This document shows positions 1-7,315 of a stretch of DNA of 45,166 nt, in pieces. The DNA is from Salipiger thiooxidans (GTDB lineage Bacteria; Pseudomonadota; Alphaproteobacteria; Rhodobacterales; Rhodobacteraceae). The first letter of the stretch is position 1. Each line of letters starts with the position of its first letter. Location of the stretch: NCBI RefSeq assembly GCF_900102075.1, contig NZ_FNAV01000027.1, positions 1 through 45,166 on the forward strand. Direction: 5' to 3'. The position numbers and the translations under genes were made by a program. A model generated the notes under the pieces. The model worked only from the letters and a program-made list of their open reading frames with translations. It did no database searches and was not told the DNA's origin.

Positions 1-38
1 GTCGCCGTGCGCCATGCGCCGGCGTTGAGCTTGATCAT
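1..38 (-). CDS. Start of an unidentified gene (partial, runs off the left edge)
   Basis: The minus strand has an ATG at 38 preceded by a good ribosome binding site (AAGGACGG, about 7 bases upstream). The frame stays open to the window edge and gives MIKLNAGAWRTA. It lies 26 bases downstream of the RHH regulator gene on the same strand, so the two are probably co-transcribed. Twelve residues are too few to assign a function. In related bacteria such a regulator can sit next to a polyhydroxybutyrate-depolymerase-like esterase, but that is recollection and cannot be tested here. Confidence 0.5.
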   Translation of the reverse strand, partial: MIKLNAGAWRTA

Positions 39-64
39 CTGTTCCGTCCTTGTGAGAGCCGACG

Positions 65-481
65 CTACAGGATGCGGTCGGCGAGGGCCTTCTTGATGTC
101 CGCGGACGCCTGGAGGCTGCCGAGAACGGTGATCGAGCCGATGGTCGCCCGGGCGAGGTCGGGCGTGACGTCTGAGCCGATGCGGGCGAGGCCCACGACC
201 TTGATATGCAGGACCTCGCCCGCCGCACGAAGCTGCTCAAGCTCCGTCCGACCGAAATCCCGAAGGCCGAGCTCCATGGTGTGGCGCTCGATGGAGCGGT
301 CGACCGCCTCTCCATGCGTATCCAGTTGCTTACGGATCGCCGCGCGGATGAAATCGCTGCGGTTCGAGTAGAACCCCTCCTGCACCAGCAGATCGATGCG
401 ACCCAAGTCAACAAAGCCGAGATTGATGGTGATCTTCTCGTTGTCGGGCTGCTTGTCCCTGAGCTGTCTTATCTCGGCCAT
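65..481 (-). CDS. Ribbon-helix-helix (CopG/Arc-type) transcriptional regulator
   Basis: This is a 138-residue protein. Residues about 13-52 look like a ribbon-helix-helix DNA-binding domain: a short beta strand (KITINLGFVDLGRIDLLV) followed by two helices around GFYSNRSDFIRAAIRKQL, where the SxRSDFIRxAI pattern is typical of CopG-like proteins. The remaining 85 residues (RHTMELGLRDFGRTELEQL onward) have no domain that I recognise and may sense a ligand or mediate oligomerisation. The ATG at 481 follows a GGAAG-type ribosome binding site. Two direct TATGGATG repeats lie 19-36 bases upstream and could be its own operator. The gene precedes the partial gene at 1-38, which it may co-regulate. Family assignment is fairly sure; the regulated function is unknown. 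Confidence 0.75.
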   Translation of the reverse strand: MAEIRQLRDKQPDNEKITINLGFVDLGRIDLLVQEGFYSNRSDFIRAAIRKQLDTHGEAVDRSIERHTMELGLRDFGRTELEQLRAAGEVLHIKVVGLARIGSDVTPDLARATIGSITVLGSLQASADIKKALADRIL

Positions 482-828
482 CTTCCATTCTCCATCTGTA
501 TGGATGGTATATGGATGTTATCTTGCGGAGCGCAAGGGTCCAGGACAGTCTGCCTGTCTGTGGAGCGCAACTTCGCCAGGAGCGTGGTGAAGCCCGCTTC
601 CGAAAAAGGCGGGTGTGGCCTGAGTTTTCAGCCCTGACCTGACACTCGCCTGAGCGTCGATGCCGCGTCCTGAAATTGTCGTCGGCGCTGTCTCGCAGCA
701 TCTGCCGCACCTTCGAGATCTGCTATGCGGACGCAGATGCTATTGCGAACAGCGCGTTCTCCCCGTCTACCAAGCTTGCGTCGCCCCGGAATGCGCCTCA
801 TGGTCGGATCATAAATCTGGAGGGTTCG
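482..828. other. Intergenic stretch between RHH regulator and small Cys-rich gene
   Basis: There is no convincing gene in these 347 bases; the open frames here are short and lack family features. It holds the divergent upstream regions of the RHH gene (minus) and the small Cys-rich gene (plus), the TATGGATG direct repeats, and a small GC-rich hairpin near 593-613 (CCCGC paired with GCGGG around an A-rich loop). Confidence 0.5.
499..517. promoter_or_regulatory. Candidate RHH operator: paired TATGGATG direct repeats
   Basis: TATGGATG occurs at 499-506 and again at 510-517, so the repeats are 11 bases apart, about one helical turn. They lie just upstream of the RHH gene start at 481. Ribbon-helix-helix dimers commonly bind short repeats spaced by about a turn and repress their own genes, so autoregulation is a reasonable inference. 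Confidence 0.4.
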
Positions 829-1008
829 ATGTCTGAGAATTTGTGTATTTGCGGCTGCGGTGAGGTCACACGCAGCGGACGCTTCCGCCCAGGTCATGAC
901 CAGAAGCTTCGCAAAGCGATTGAAGATGCCGCCGGCGGATTGGAAAGCCTGCGCTCACTCGTCGAAGCCCACGTCAAACGTCCAATAACGACCAACATGC
1001 CAGAGTAA
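829..1008 (+). CDS. Small Cys-rich hypothetical protein
   Basis: This 59-residue frame starts at an ATG preceded by a strong ribosome binding site (TGGAGGG). Its N-terminus has three closely spaced cysteines and a conserved-looking patch (CICGCGEVT, then GRFRPGHDQKLRKAI). Cys-x-Cys-Gly-Cys-Gly followed by a G-R-F-x-P-G-H-D box looks like a small metal- or nucleic-acid-binding fold. I have seen this kind of sequence in short hypothetical proteins, but I cannot name a family. The C-terminus is helical and charged. It stands alone at the left edge of the accessory island and reads into it. Function unknown. Confidence 0.55.
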   Translation: MSENLCICGCGEVTRSGRFRPGHDQKLRKAIEDAAGGLESLRSLVEAHVKRPITTNMPE

Positions 1009-1050
1009 AGGCCCCCTCTCGGCCCGAAGCCGACCTTGGCCAGGATCACC

Positions 1051-1148
1051 GTCGCCGCGCCGAAGCTTCCCCGAAGCGGCCGTTCGTGCGTCGCGCAGCA
1101 TTTTCGGAGTGTGAAGGTCGGGAGAGCGGGACATTGCTGCCTCTCGCC
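1051..1148 (+). repeat. Island-flanking intergenic repeat, left copy
   Basis: A non-coding GC-rich segment. Bases 1051-1086 align without gaps to the complement of 10975-11010, with 30 of 36 positions identical by eye, and weaker similarity continues to about 1148. Diverged relatives lie at about 3232-3336 and 5560-5670. The copy here is in plus orientation; the one at the far end of the defence island is in minus orientation. Confidence 0.6.
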
Positions 1149-1264
1149 GTGAAAGATTGGGCGGCCGCTGACTGCGCAAGTGCTGCCGATGGCAAGGCGG
1201 GAGCGTGGGGGTATATCCCGGATAATGTCTGCCGGGCCACTTTCGTTTTCTTGAGGAAGCGATC

Positions 1265-2182
1265 TTGAGCAAGTCAAGTCTTCCTGTAAACTATAGGACA
1301 GGTAGATCTTCTCGGCAGTGGTCGCTCACGATGGTATGGAAGAAGAACGAACGCGAGCCAATTGACTCCAAGGCCTTGGCTGAAACTGAAGTTGTGTTTT
1401 CGAATTTCTCAGCGGCGCAGGTCAATGCCGAAGGTTTCATTCTAGTAGGTACGATACATTTCAACCCAGGTGAAATTACTTTTGATGAGGGTCGCGCGGA
1501 ATTCGCCCTTCGACAGGCACGAATTACAGCTCTTGGTCGGGGCTGCGCTTGTGACTACGAGAGCATCGCCTATATCGCACGCTCGACGGACGAAGTTAAA
1601 CAAAAGGCGCAGGTTACGAAGACCGTCGACAACAAGAAAGGCGGAGAGGCACAAGCAGAAGGCCAAGCAGCGGTCAGCCTTACAAAGGGCATTGCAATTG
1701 GTGCAAGCATGCAAGGCAGACTTCGCCGGGCATTTGATGAACAAGAACTACATGTTGTTGGCAGCGAGTCCGAAGGAGCTAGAGCGCTCATCACTGCGAT
1801 ACCAAAGAAGCGCAGTGAGGGCCGGGCAGTACAGGTGGATTGGATTGTGCGCCCCGATCCGCTTATTCCCTTCGAGACGCCGCTGGGTACTTTTTCGGTA
1901 TTAATTGGCGAACGAATGAGAGCTGCAAATCAAGGGGCCGGCCTCGCCGTCGTTCAAATGACGGAGCCTGGAGGGTATTTGGAGATGCGCCTCGATATTA
2001 GAGTAGCGGATATAGAGTGGACTGCTGTCGAGTTTTCCGAGACTAGTAAGTTGCATCAGTTCGGCAAACGTATCGTTGATGGCAAGGCGAAACGAGACAT
2101 TGTGGGTCGGCTGGCACTCGGTAAGGCAATTGAAGGTTCTATGCAGCTGGGGCGCCTGCCGCGAGAGGCCAAGAATGAGTGA
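1265..2182 (+). CDS. Unrecognised beta-rich protein, first gene of a two-gene island operon
   Basis: This 305-residue protein has no motif that I recognise. Most of it alternates hydrophobic and charged residues, as in a beta-sandwich. A Lys/Glu/Ala-rich segment near residues 118-140 (DEVKQKAQVTKTVDNKKGG) may be a flexible linker. There is no signal peptide or membrane segment. I chose the TTG at 1265 because GAGGAAG lies 5 bases upstream; an ATG at 1331 (MVWKKNER) with a weaker upstream site would give 283 residues. The next gene overlaps by 8 bases (ATGAGTGA), so the two are translationally coupled and probably work together. GC content is clearly below the core genes further right. Function unknown; the setting suggests a defence-related role. 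Confidence 0.65.
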   Translation: MSKSSLPVNYRTGRSSRQWSLTMVWKKNEREPIDSKALAETEVVFSNFSAAQVNAEGFILVGTIHFNPGEITFDEGRAEFALRQARITALGRGCACDYESIAYIARSTDEVKQKAQVTKTVDNKKGGEAQAEGQAAVSLTKGIAIGASMQGRLRRAFDEQELHVVGSESEGARALITAIPKKRSEGRAVQVDWIVRPDPLIPFETPLGTFSVLIGERMRAANQGAGLAVVQMTEPGGYLEMRLDIRVADIEWTAVEFSETSKLHQFGKRIVDGKAKRDIVGRLALGKAIEGSMQLGRLPREAKNE

Positions 2183-3110
2183 TCCGGGAAACGTCCTAGC
2201 GGCGGTTGGTGCGCTGTATGCGCTATGTTCCGAATCCGACAGTCTGAGGCGCCTTGCAGAGGTAGCGCGGCTCGAGCCAGCAAAGGATTTTGAACAAGCT
2301 GATCTTCGAGAGTTGAACGTAGCGGGCGAAGATCTGACGCCCTTCAGCTTTCGAGGAGCCGACCTCCGCGATAGCGACTTGAGAGGTGCACAGCTTAGGC
2401 GTCGCGCTCTTGAAGGTGCTCTCCTCACAGGCGCGCAGCTGGAGGGGATCGTTTGGACGGGTCCGTTAGAAACAGACCGCCTTATTTTCGGTTCGGACAA
2501 TGCGTGGTCAGTGATGTCGCGGCAGACCTTAGAACATTGGATGTCGAAGGTGGCTCCGGTTGATGGCAAGTACCGGATGAGCTGGGAGACCACGCGAGGT
2601 TTCCGGCGGGCTTTGCCATTCTATGCTGAAACGGTCGAGCTTTTAGCCTTCACGGACGAGAACTGGGTGAACAAGAATCTGGTCGTCTACTATTTGCAAT
2701 ATGAGGACGAATTGTTTCGGCTCAATGGTACAAGTCGGGCAATCCATGAATTGAATGGGAAGGCTCCATTAGAGCTAAGCGAGAAGAACATATTGGATTA
2801 TCTGCGCTTCTATTGCCTTATGGTTCGAGGTCAAGAGGGACCATTCCTTGTTCTGGAAAGCGTTGAAGACTCTCTATTGCCGGAAGAGTTAGACGGAACC
2901 TCGCGACACACTATCGAACAGGCGGCGCAACCCGCCGTTTTTGAAGGACTCGATGACGAAGGTAATTTTTGCGTAGCTGCAGTTATTATGTACTCGAATG
3001 CTCTCTTCTTATCAAATTTTTCCATACAACCTTCTGGAATGGTTGAAATGTTTGATGATGAAACGATTGCGGTGGACATGTCGGTTCGTGTGAACGCCCC
3101 GATTGCTTGA
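2175..3110 (+). CDS. Pentapeptide-repeat protein with unknown C-terminal domain
   Basis: The 311-residue protein starts at the ATG at 2175, inside the end of the preceding gene. Residues about 20-38 resemble a short helical cap (LRRLAEVARLEPAKDF). About ten pentapeptide repeats of the A(D/N)LxG type follow at 39-92 (QADLR, GADLR, DSDLR, GAQLR, GALLT, GAQLE), forming a short right-handed beta-helix. In alphaproteobacteria, a cap plus short repeat of this style often precedes signalling or effector domains, including STAND and TIR proteins; that is family knowledge, not proof here. Residues 93-311 are a separate domain with no recognised motif. The coupled partner upstream suggests a two-component system, possibly sensor plus effector. 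Confidence 0.75.
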   Translation: MSDPGNVLAAVGALYALCSESDSLRRLAEVARLEPAKDFEQADLRELNVAGEDLTPFSFRGADLRDSDLRGAQLRRRALEGALLTGAQLEGIVWTGPLETDRLIFGSDNAWSVMSRQTLEHWMSKVAPVDGKYRMSWETTRGFRRALPFYAETVELLAFTDENWVNKNLVVYYLQYEDELFRLNGTSRAIHELNGKAPLELSEKNILDYLRFYCLMVRGQEGPFLVLESVEDSLLPEELDGTSRHTIEQAAQPAVFEGLDDEGNFCVAAVIMYSNALFLSNFSIQPSGMVEMFDDETIAVDMSVRVNAPIA

Positions 3111-3555
3111 CCTATCAGGGATTTCAAAATCCGAGAGTCTCGCACTGATTACAACACAAGCTGGTCTGATGACCGGTCTGGCGGCTTCTTGCCATTAATT
3201 TGTCATGCAGCATCCGACCAGGTGGGCTCGTTCCCGACCTTCGCTGCGCCGCAGGTCCAAGCGCTTGGTCGGGCCTCGCGCGTCGTCGCCCTCGGCCCTA
3301 TCCTGCCGTTCGGACCGCGCGCTGCGAATGACCGCTCCAAAAAGAGATCGCACCTTGACACGATCCACATATGCCAGCAGCCAAGAGTCTGCCAGCTTAC
3401 ACCGCTGAGTGATGGAAAGAGCTTGAAGGTTTCACGTAAGCCTCCGAAAAATCAGGGGTGTTTCCATACACTTGTGCGTTTACAGTACTGCTTCACCCTC
3501 ATACTAATAATCGTCAGTCCGATAGGGACGGCTGGAAAGCAATGAGACCCCCCCA
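3111..3555. repeat. Intergenic spacer with a diverged copy of the island repeat
   Basis: No supportable gene in 445 bases. On the minus strand, 3336-3325 (AGCGGTCATTCG) and 3242-3232 (GAAGGTCGGGA) match the same two blocks, in the same order, as the left flanking repeat at 1051-1148. The spacing between the blocks is longer here. The last 100 bases are AT-richer and probably hold the promoter of the following ATPase gene. Confidence 0.5.
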
Positions 3556-4920
3556 ATGCTAAAGTCTATGCACATTCAGAACTTCAAGTCTTGGCGAAAC
3601 GCAAAGGTGGATTTTGCGCCCATCACGGGGTTCTTCGGTACGAACTCATCGGGAAAGACAAGTCTCATTCAGTTTCTATTGATGCTCAAGCAGACAAAAG
3701 ACGGAACTGATCGGGCGATTTCACTCGATCTCAACGGAGACTTAGTCCAACTGGGCACTATCTCCGATGCCATCCACAAACATGACGAGAGTGTGCCTCT
3801 CAAGTGGGATCTAGAGTTCGCCCTAGATTCGGAACTGGTCATCCGCGATGTCAGCAAAACAAATCCTACCGCAATCTCGAAGAGCAAGAGCCTGCAGATC
3901 AGTGCATCAAATATTGTACATGAAGGGGGGCCGCGCGCTAATAGGCTGTCATATCGCTTGGGCGGGGTAACGTTTTCTCTGAGTCCCAAAGATGAGCAAA
4001 CATCTAAGTTCGACCTGAGAACCGAGAAGGTAGAAGGCGAAGCTCCAGATTTTCAATTTGTCCGGACCCAAGGCCGTGCATGGCAGCTACCGGGACCAAT
4101 AAAATCTTACGCTTTTCCAGATCAGGCCAGGACCTACTTTCAAAACGCAGCTTTCCTCGCTGATTTGGAGTCCGCCTATGAATCCCAACTGGACAAGATG
4201 TATTACCTTGGCCCTCTGAGGCAATATCCACAACGCGACTACCTTTGGACACGGTCGAGACCAACGGATGTAGGTCAGCGGGGTGAGCGGGCAATCGATG
4301 CAATACTCGCCGCGACCACCGCAGGCGAGAAGAGGAATCTTAGACATAAAGCATTCTACAAAAGCTTTCAAGAAATGGTTGCATATTGGCTCAGGGAAAT
4401 GGGGCTGATCGAAGAATTCTGGGTCGAAGAAATTGCACCTAACTCGAACCGTTGGCAGGCCCGCGTGAAGACGAAAAAGCAAGGCAGCGAAGTTCTTCTT
4501 ACCGACGTTGGCTTCGGGATCTCGCAGGTTCTGCCAGTTGTAACTCTCCTCCAATACGTACCGGAGGGCTCAACGGTAATACTTGAACAACCGGAGATCC
4601 ACTTGCATCCGCTCGCACAGGCCGCTTTGGCGGATGTGATCATTCAAGCTGCGACACATCGTAAGGTCCAAGTTCTTTTGGAAAGCCACTCAGAACATCT
4701 TCTTCTGCGGTTGCAGCGACGCATAGCTGAGGACAAAGTGTCCAGCGACGACGTGAGTTTGTATTTTTGCGATGCGCCAAGAGGAGAAAGCACGATCACC
4801 GAACTTGAGATAGATCTCCTTGGGAATATTAAGAACTGGCCGGACAAGTTCATGGGCGACGCTTTCAACGAGACCGCGCATGCTGAGCTTGCGCGACTAA
4901 GCCGCTCGAAAGCTTCCTGA
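3556..4920 (+). CDS. SMC/ABC-type AAA ATPase with DUF3696-like C-terminus
   Basis: The 454-residue protein begins like SbcC/RecF-type ATPases (MLKSMHIQNFKSW). It shows Walker A GTNSSGKT at 28-35, a signature-like DVGFGISQVLP at 317-327, Walker B VILEQPEIHLHP at 341-352 and an H-loop ESHSEHLLLRLQR at about 375-387. Its tail (about 418-437, DLLGNIKNWPDKFMGD) is the pattern seen in DUF3696 ATPases. No nuclease domain is fused to it. The stop codon is followed immediately by the ATG of a PIN-like nuclease, so ATP hydrolysis probably controls that nuclease. The layout resembles Septu (PtuA ATPase plus PtuB nuclease) with PIN instead of HNH. The substrate is unknown. GC is below the genomic core, fitting horizontal transfer. 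Confidence 0.85.
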   Translation: MLKSMHIQNFKSWRNAKVDFAPITGFFGTNSSGKTSLIQFLLMLKQTKDGTDRAISLDLNGDLVQLGTISDAIHKHDESVPLKWDLEFALDSELVIRDVSKTNPTAISKSKSLQISASNIVHEGGPRANRLSYRLGGVTFSLSPKDEQTSKFDLRTEKVEGEAPDFQFVRTQGRAWQLPGPIKSYAFPDQARTYFQNAAFLADLESAYESQLDKMYYLGPLRQYPQRDYLWTRSRPTDVGQRGERAIDAILAATTAGEKRNLRHKAFYKSFQEMVAYWLREMGLIEEFWVEEIAPNSNRWQARVKTKKQGSEVLLTDVGFGISQVLPVVTLLQYVPEGSTVILEQPEIHLHPLAQAALADVIIQAATHRKVQVLLESHSEHLLLRLQRRIAEDKVSSDDVSLYFCDAPRGESTITELEIDLLGNIKNWPDKFMGDAFNETAHAELARLSRSKAS

Positions 4921-5409
4921 ATGCCTAAATATGTCATTGACACAAACGTTCCAATCATCGCCAACGGCGGTGATGATCCCGTCACTGTCGATTGTCGCAA
5001 AGCGGCCGTCGAGTTACTCATGGAAGCAACGGAGCGCGGGACGATTTTCCTCGACAGCGGAGGAGAGATCCAAGCTGAGTATCGACGGTACCTAGACCCA
5101 AAAGGGCAGCCAGGCGTCGGGGACCGGTTTTACCTTGAGGTGATCAATAGCAACCCTAAAAAGGTGGCGAGAGTGGACATTCAGCGCCGTGATGACGGCG
5201 AATACCGTGATTTGCCGCAGGAGATAATCGATGCTGGCTTCGACCCTAGCGATAGGAAATTCGTGGCCGTTGCCAGAAAAACTGGTGCGAAGGTGTACAA
5301 CGCCGTTGATACGGACTGGGTAGAGCAGAGAGCTGTAATCGAAGGCGCTGGAATAGAAATCGTTTTCCTGTGTGGTTGCGACCCTGCACAATGGCGTGAA
5401 ACAGATTAG
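4921..5409 (+). CDS. PIN-like nuclease paired with the DUF3696 ATPase
   Basis: The 162-residue protein has the layout of a PIN-domain ribonuclease. A hydrophobic strand ends in an aspartate (YVIDTN, D7). A middle helix carries acidic residues (D45, E49, E53). A DPSDRKFVAVA segment has D108 and D111, and a late strand ends in VDTDW (D130, D132). These acidic positions would bind Mg or Mn for RNA cleavage. Unlike VapC-type toxins it has no antitoxin gene next to it; instead its ATG directly follows the ATPase stop codon with no spacer. This suggests a toxin-like effector held or triggered by the ATPase. PIN assignment is by pattern only; a structure prediction would settle it. Confidence 0.7.
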   Translation: MPKYVIDTNVPIIANGGDDPVTVDCRKAAVELLMEATERGTIFLDSGGEIQAEYRRYLDPKGQPGVGDRFYLEVINSNPKKVARVDIQRRDDGEYRDLPQEIIDAGFDPSDRKFVAVARKTGAKVYNAVDTDWVEQRAVIEGAGIEIVFLCGCDPAQWRETD

Positions 5410-5873
5410 GCATGCCGATATACATTACCTGTCGAAAATCGCATTGTCTGGTCTGCGTAATTATTTGTTGGAAACTAGAACACCGCTTTGATTTGTTCCG
5501 TGGGCAGTTTCTAGGCTTTGCAAATGTAGCTGCCTGCGCATCGCTGCCTTTCCTTCAGGACGCAGCGAAAGTCGGCTCCCCGCCCTATCTGCGGCGGCGT
5601 GCGCAGACGCTGCAAACATCGAGCACGCGCGACGAACGGCCGGAAAGCCCCGCACTGCGGCCCTTCGAATGATTGCCCTTGAAAGTCTGCTCCAAGCGAG
5701 GTTCGGACCAGATGGAATGCATGACTATGGCACCGGGCACGCTGCGAGCAAGGATGGTCCCTTGCTGCGTTTTGCCCTCCCCAAGAGGCTATCACTGTGC
5801 GAGACTTGAGGCTCTCGACGCCATGCCGTCCTCCAGGAAACCTAGCAGCAGCACAGAGTTCGCCTTGGCGAAT
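5410..5873. repeat. Intergenic spacer with a diverged island repeat
   Basis: No supportable gene in 464 bases. The region around 5560-5670, read on the minus strand, contains CGGCCGTTCGT, identical to 11 bases of the left flanking repeat, within a similarly GC-rich context. It is the third of the four copies seen around the island modules. Confidence 0.45.
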
Positions 5874-6125
5874 ATGACGATAAGGAACCTGCCGGACGAG
5901 CTTCACGAACGCCTTCGCGCACAAGCTGAAGCGAATAAACGGAGCCTTGAAGCCGAAGTGCGTTCGATCCTCATACAGGCGGTCGTTGCATCAAGCGACG
6001 GCGGCCTGGGCCATCGCATGCGCGCACGCTACGGCGATTATTTGGGTGATGACCTGTCGGTGGAACGAAATCATACGGCGAGCCAAGAAGGCGTCTTTAC
6101 CGGATCATCCCCGAGACGAAAGTGA
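5874..6125 (+). CDS. FitA-like ribbon-helix-helix antitoxin
   Basis: An 83-residue protein starting at the ATG at 5874. MTIRNLPDELHERLRAQAEA followed by NKRSLEAEVRSIL is the standard N-terminal DNA-binding domain of FitA/VapB-type antitoxins (strand, two helices, a 'RS-EAE-R-IL' motif). The tail GLGHRMRARYGDYLGDDL is the region that would bind and block a PIN toxin. The toxin gene that should follow is only a fragment (6101-6184). The antitoxin may therefore survive as a free regulator or as an antidote to related toxins. The last 20 residues or so, after DLSVERN, look less family-like and may be altered by the decay of the toxin start. Confidence 0.75.
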   Translation: MTIRNLPDELHERLRAQAEANKRSLEAEVRSILIQAVVASSDGGLGHRMRARYGDYLGDDLSVERNHTASQEGVFTGSSPRRK

Positions 6126-6184
6126 TCTCGGCTACTCCAGAGATTGCGCTCACCGACGTCATGCTGGTCTGGTCCAGCCCATAA
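6092..6184 (+). pseudogene. Remnant of a FitB-like PIN toxin
   Basis: A frame overlapping the end of the antitoxin gene reads RLYRIIPETKVISATPEIAL and then stops with TAA at 6182-6184. RIIPETKVIS resembles the start of FitB toxins (consensus MIxLDTNVIS), with the first catalytic Asp replaced by Glu in a P-E-T triad. No start codon is left at the expected place, and the remaining 110 or so residues of a PIN domain are missing. Position, frame offset and residual similarity together suggest a decayed toxin. The match is short, so this is a tentative call. Confidence 0.4.
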
Positions 6185-6350
6185 ATACCCTCGAGCCACT
6201 CGTTCGGGACAGCCACCTAGTTTGATCTTGCAGTCGGCGAACTCAAACCACATCCCATTGCGCGCATACTCTTTACACTTCGTGTGTTTTGTTAAGAGTT
6301 GATCTCGGCCAAGCCTTGCCAGGCAGAGACTTGTGAGAGGCGACATAACC

Positions 6351-6938
6351 ATGCCCAATCGGCGAAGTGTCAAGAGTGGGGATGACCGGGCGACCGACGC
6401 CCATGTGCGGAGCCGTGACTACCTTGGTCAGCCGGATATCGACCGGCTTCTCGCTGCCGCCAAAAAGGGCCGCCACGGGGTTCGCGACCACCTATTGATC
6501 CTGATGATGTTTCGGCATGGACTGCGCGTCTCCGAAGTGATCGCGCTTCGTCGGCAAGACGTGGATCTTGCGCAGTCGCGGATCTGGGTCGCACGGCTGA
6601 AGAACGGGCTCAGCGTCGAGCAGCCAGTCGCTGGCGAAGAGCTGCGGGCTATCAAGCGCTGGCTCGCGCGCAGGGAGGATGCGCTGCCTTGGCTCTTCGT
6701 CTCCGAGCGCAAGCAGCCGCTCACGCGGCAGGCCGTAAACTACATCCTCGGATCCGCCGGGACCCGTGCCGGGCTCGAGCGCGTCCACCCACATATGCTT
6801 CGCCATTCCTGCGGTTTCGCCTTGGCGAACAAGGGGCACGACTTGCGAGTCATTCAGGACTACCTCGGACACCGTGATCCCCGGCACACAGCGCATTACA
6901 CGCGGACGGCTGCGCACCGGTTCAACGATCTGTGGTAG
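6351..6938 (+). CDS. Short tyrosine recombinase/integrase (FimB-like size)
   Basis: A 195-residue catalytic-domain-only tyrosine recombinase. The expected catalytic residues are present: R59 in RHGLRVSEVIALR, K84 in RLKNG, H148 and R151 in HMLRH, H174 in YLGHRD, and nucleophile Y183 in HYTR. It lacks the N-terminal core-binding domain of full-length phage integrases and matches FimB/FimE-type invertases in size. I prefer the ATG at 6351, about 10 bases after GAGAGG, over a GTG at 6333. It sits in the middle of the defence modules, near neither a tRNA nor an obvious attachment site. It may invert or excise local DNA or be a leftover of island acquisition. Confidence 0.85.
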   Translation: MPNRRSVKSGDDRATDAHVRSRDYLGQPDIDRLLAAAKKGRHGVRDHLLILMMFRHGLRVSEVIALRRQDVDLAQSRIWVARLKNGLSVEQPVAGEELRAIKRWLARREDALPWLFVSERKQPLTRQAVNYILGSAGTRAGLERVHPHMLRHSCGFALANKGHDLRVIQDYLGHRDPRHTAHYTRTAAHRFNDLW

Positions 6939-7315
6939 CCGGAAACTGCAGCGGCTGAGAAGAGGAAGAATGGGCGGAATGCAGACCTTCTCTGCAACTG
7001 CGAGCTCAACCTTGCCAGATCATGGAAGCGGACATTCAGTCAAGATCATGCCACCAAGAGCTGCACGATCTGCAACGGGCGCGGAAGAAAGAAATTCGCC
7101 GCGTGGCGCAAAGCAAAACTACGAAATTCAATCAGCGGTCGTTAGCGCCTCTGCTCTGCTGAACTTCATGGCAGCACGGTCAGACCACAACAGACGCGAC
7201 CCGGGCGCTGGCTTCTCCCCGGAGGGCATGCAGCTGGTTGATTTTTACCTCAAACTGATGATTTCTGTGTTGCAAGAAGCCTCAATCAAACTTTTTTCTC
7301 TCACGTGGTGAACCC
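6939..7315. other. Intergenic stretch between recombinase and OLD nuclease
   Basis: No supportable gene in 377 bases. In the recombinase frame, after its TAG stop, 68 codons stay open and include CNC and CTICNGRG, which look like zinc-ligand motifs, but there is no start codon or ribosome binding site. This could be a gene fragment. The last 80 bases are AT-rich (for example CAAACTTTTTTCTCTC) and probably hold the promoter of the next gene. Confidence 0.4.

Noticed and set aside
3189..3545. A 118-codon frame in the spacer before the ATPase gene
   Set aside because: It spans the diverged intergenic repeat and has no ribosome binding site or family similarity that I can see.
5412..5672. An 86-codon frame after the PIN-like gene
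   Set aside because: It starts 3 bases after the PIN-like gene but covers the repeat copy and looks like random coding potential.
6766..7311. A 181-codon plus-strand frame overlapping the recombinase
   Set aside because: Its first third lies in another frame of the recombinase and the rest has no recognisable feature or start site.
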